From Treponema sp. (GTDB taxonomy: Bacteria > Spirochaetota > Spirochaetia > Treponematales > Treponemataceae): 13,333 bases of DNA. A model generated the notes under the pieces. That model was not told the DNA's origin and made no database searches. It saw nothing but the letters and a program-made list of their open reading frames with translations. Shown here one piece after another: positions 13,269 through 13,333 of the stretch (positions are counted from its first letter, which is position 1; each line of letters begins with the position of its first letter). Location: NCBI GenBank assembly GCA_017622055.1, contig JAGARY010000484.1, positions 1 through 13,333 of the forward strand, written 5' to 3'. Position numbers and translations under genes: made by a program.

Positions 13269-13333
13269 AACGAATTAATTTCCTTATAAAACTATGATGT
13301 TAATAATTTTAAATACATTTCCAATTTACATTA

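Noticed and set aside
1..13333. Shift in strand composition (purD G/T rich, start of mnmE A/C rich) as a sign of a replication terminus or inversion
   Set aside because: Hand counts in sample segments varied widely and most were near neutral, so codon preference of individual genes explains it as well. A computed cumulative skew over the whole chromosome would be needed.
1..13333. CRISPR array, insertion sequence or prophage genes
   Set aside because: No regularly spaced repeats, transposase or phage motifs were found on either strand.

Overview
The window comes from an AT-rich bacterial chromosome and almost certainly from a spirochaete of the genus Treponema. The best evidence is a complete 286-residue FlaB-type flagellar core protein that agrees along its whole length with treponemal FlaB as I know it. 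Its promoter has the form of a sigma-28 (FliA) flagellar promoter. The secreted GH10 xylanase at the left edge suggests a fibre-degrading gut or rumen lineage rather than a pathogen. The species is not determined. The region reads as ordinary dense chromosome: no integrase, transposase, phage gene or CRISPR array was seen, and no gap reaches 300 bases.

Layout, left to right. (1) A GH10 endoxylanase on the minus strand, cut by the left edge, with its own promoter and Shine-Dalgarno (SD) site. (2) A minus-strand pair: a membrane-anchored double zinc-ribbon protein followed by a stand-alone protein resembling the cobalamin-dependent methionine synthase activation domain. (3) purD, divergent from that pair, ending in a GC-rich repeat-like block and a perfect 24-bp-arm palindromic terminator shared with the convergent uppP. 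(4) A minus-strand operon of a FlhG/MinD-like ATPase, lgt and uppP. (5) On the plus strand, a secreted protein with an Asp-box region and a DUF4015 putative glycosidase domain, followed by mnmE. (6) flaB with a sigma-28 promoter, a structured leader and a strong terminator. (7) tRNA-Arg(CCU), whose 3' end touches the stop codon of a convergent minus-strand pair of paralogous STAS proteins, the first of which carries a C-terminal zinc ribbon.

How the genes relate. lgt and uppP both serve the envelope (lipoprotein diacylation and undecaprenyl-pyrophosphate recycling) and are co-transcribed with a positioning-type ATPase. purD and mnmE are housekeeping genes for purine synthesis and tRNA wobble modification. 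flaB, the FlhG-like ATPase and perhaps the STAS pair touch motility or signalling, but nothing in the window links them directly.

The observations most worth checking are these. Several genes that head transcription units lack an SD and have a -10 box ending 5 or 6 bases before the ATG, which suggests leaderless mRNAs. mnmE has a GC-rich, hairpin-bearing in-frame insertion between its G4 and G5 motifs. The flaB leader is long and folded, with a GGA in a stem and a second GGA in the SD. The tandem STAS paralogues have Thr where SpoIIAA-type proteins have the phosphorylated Ser, and one has a zinc ribbon. I did not find a clear, self-contained new system; these are leads rather than a discovery.
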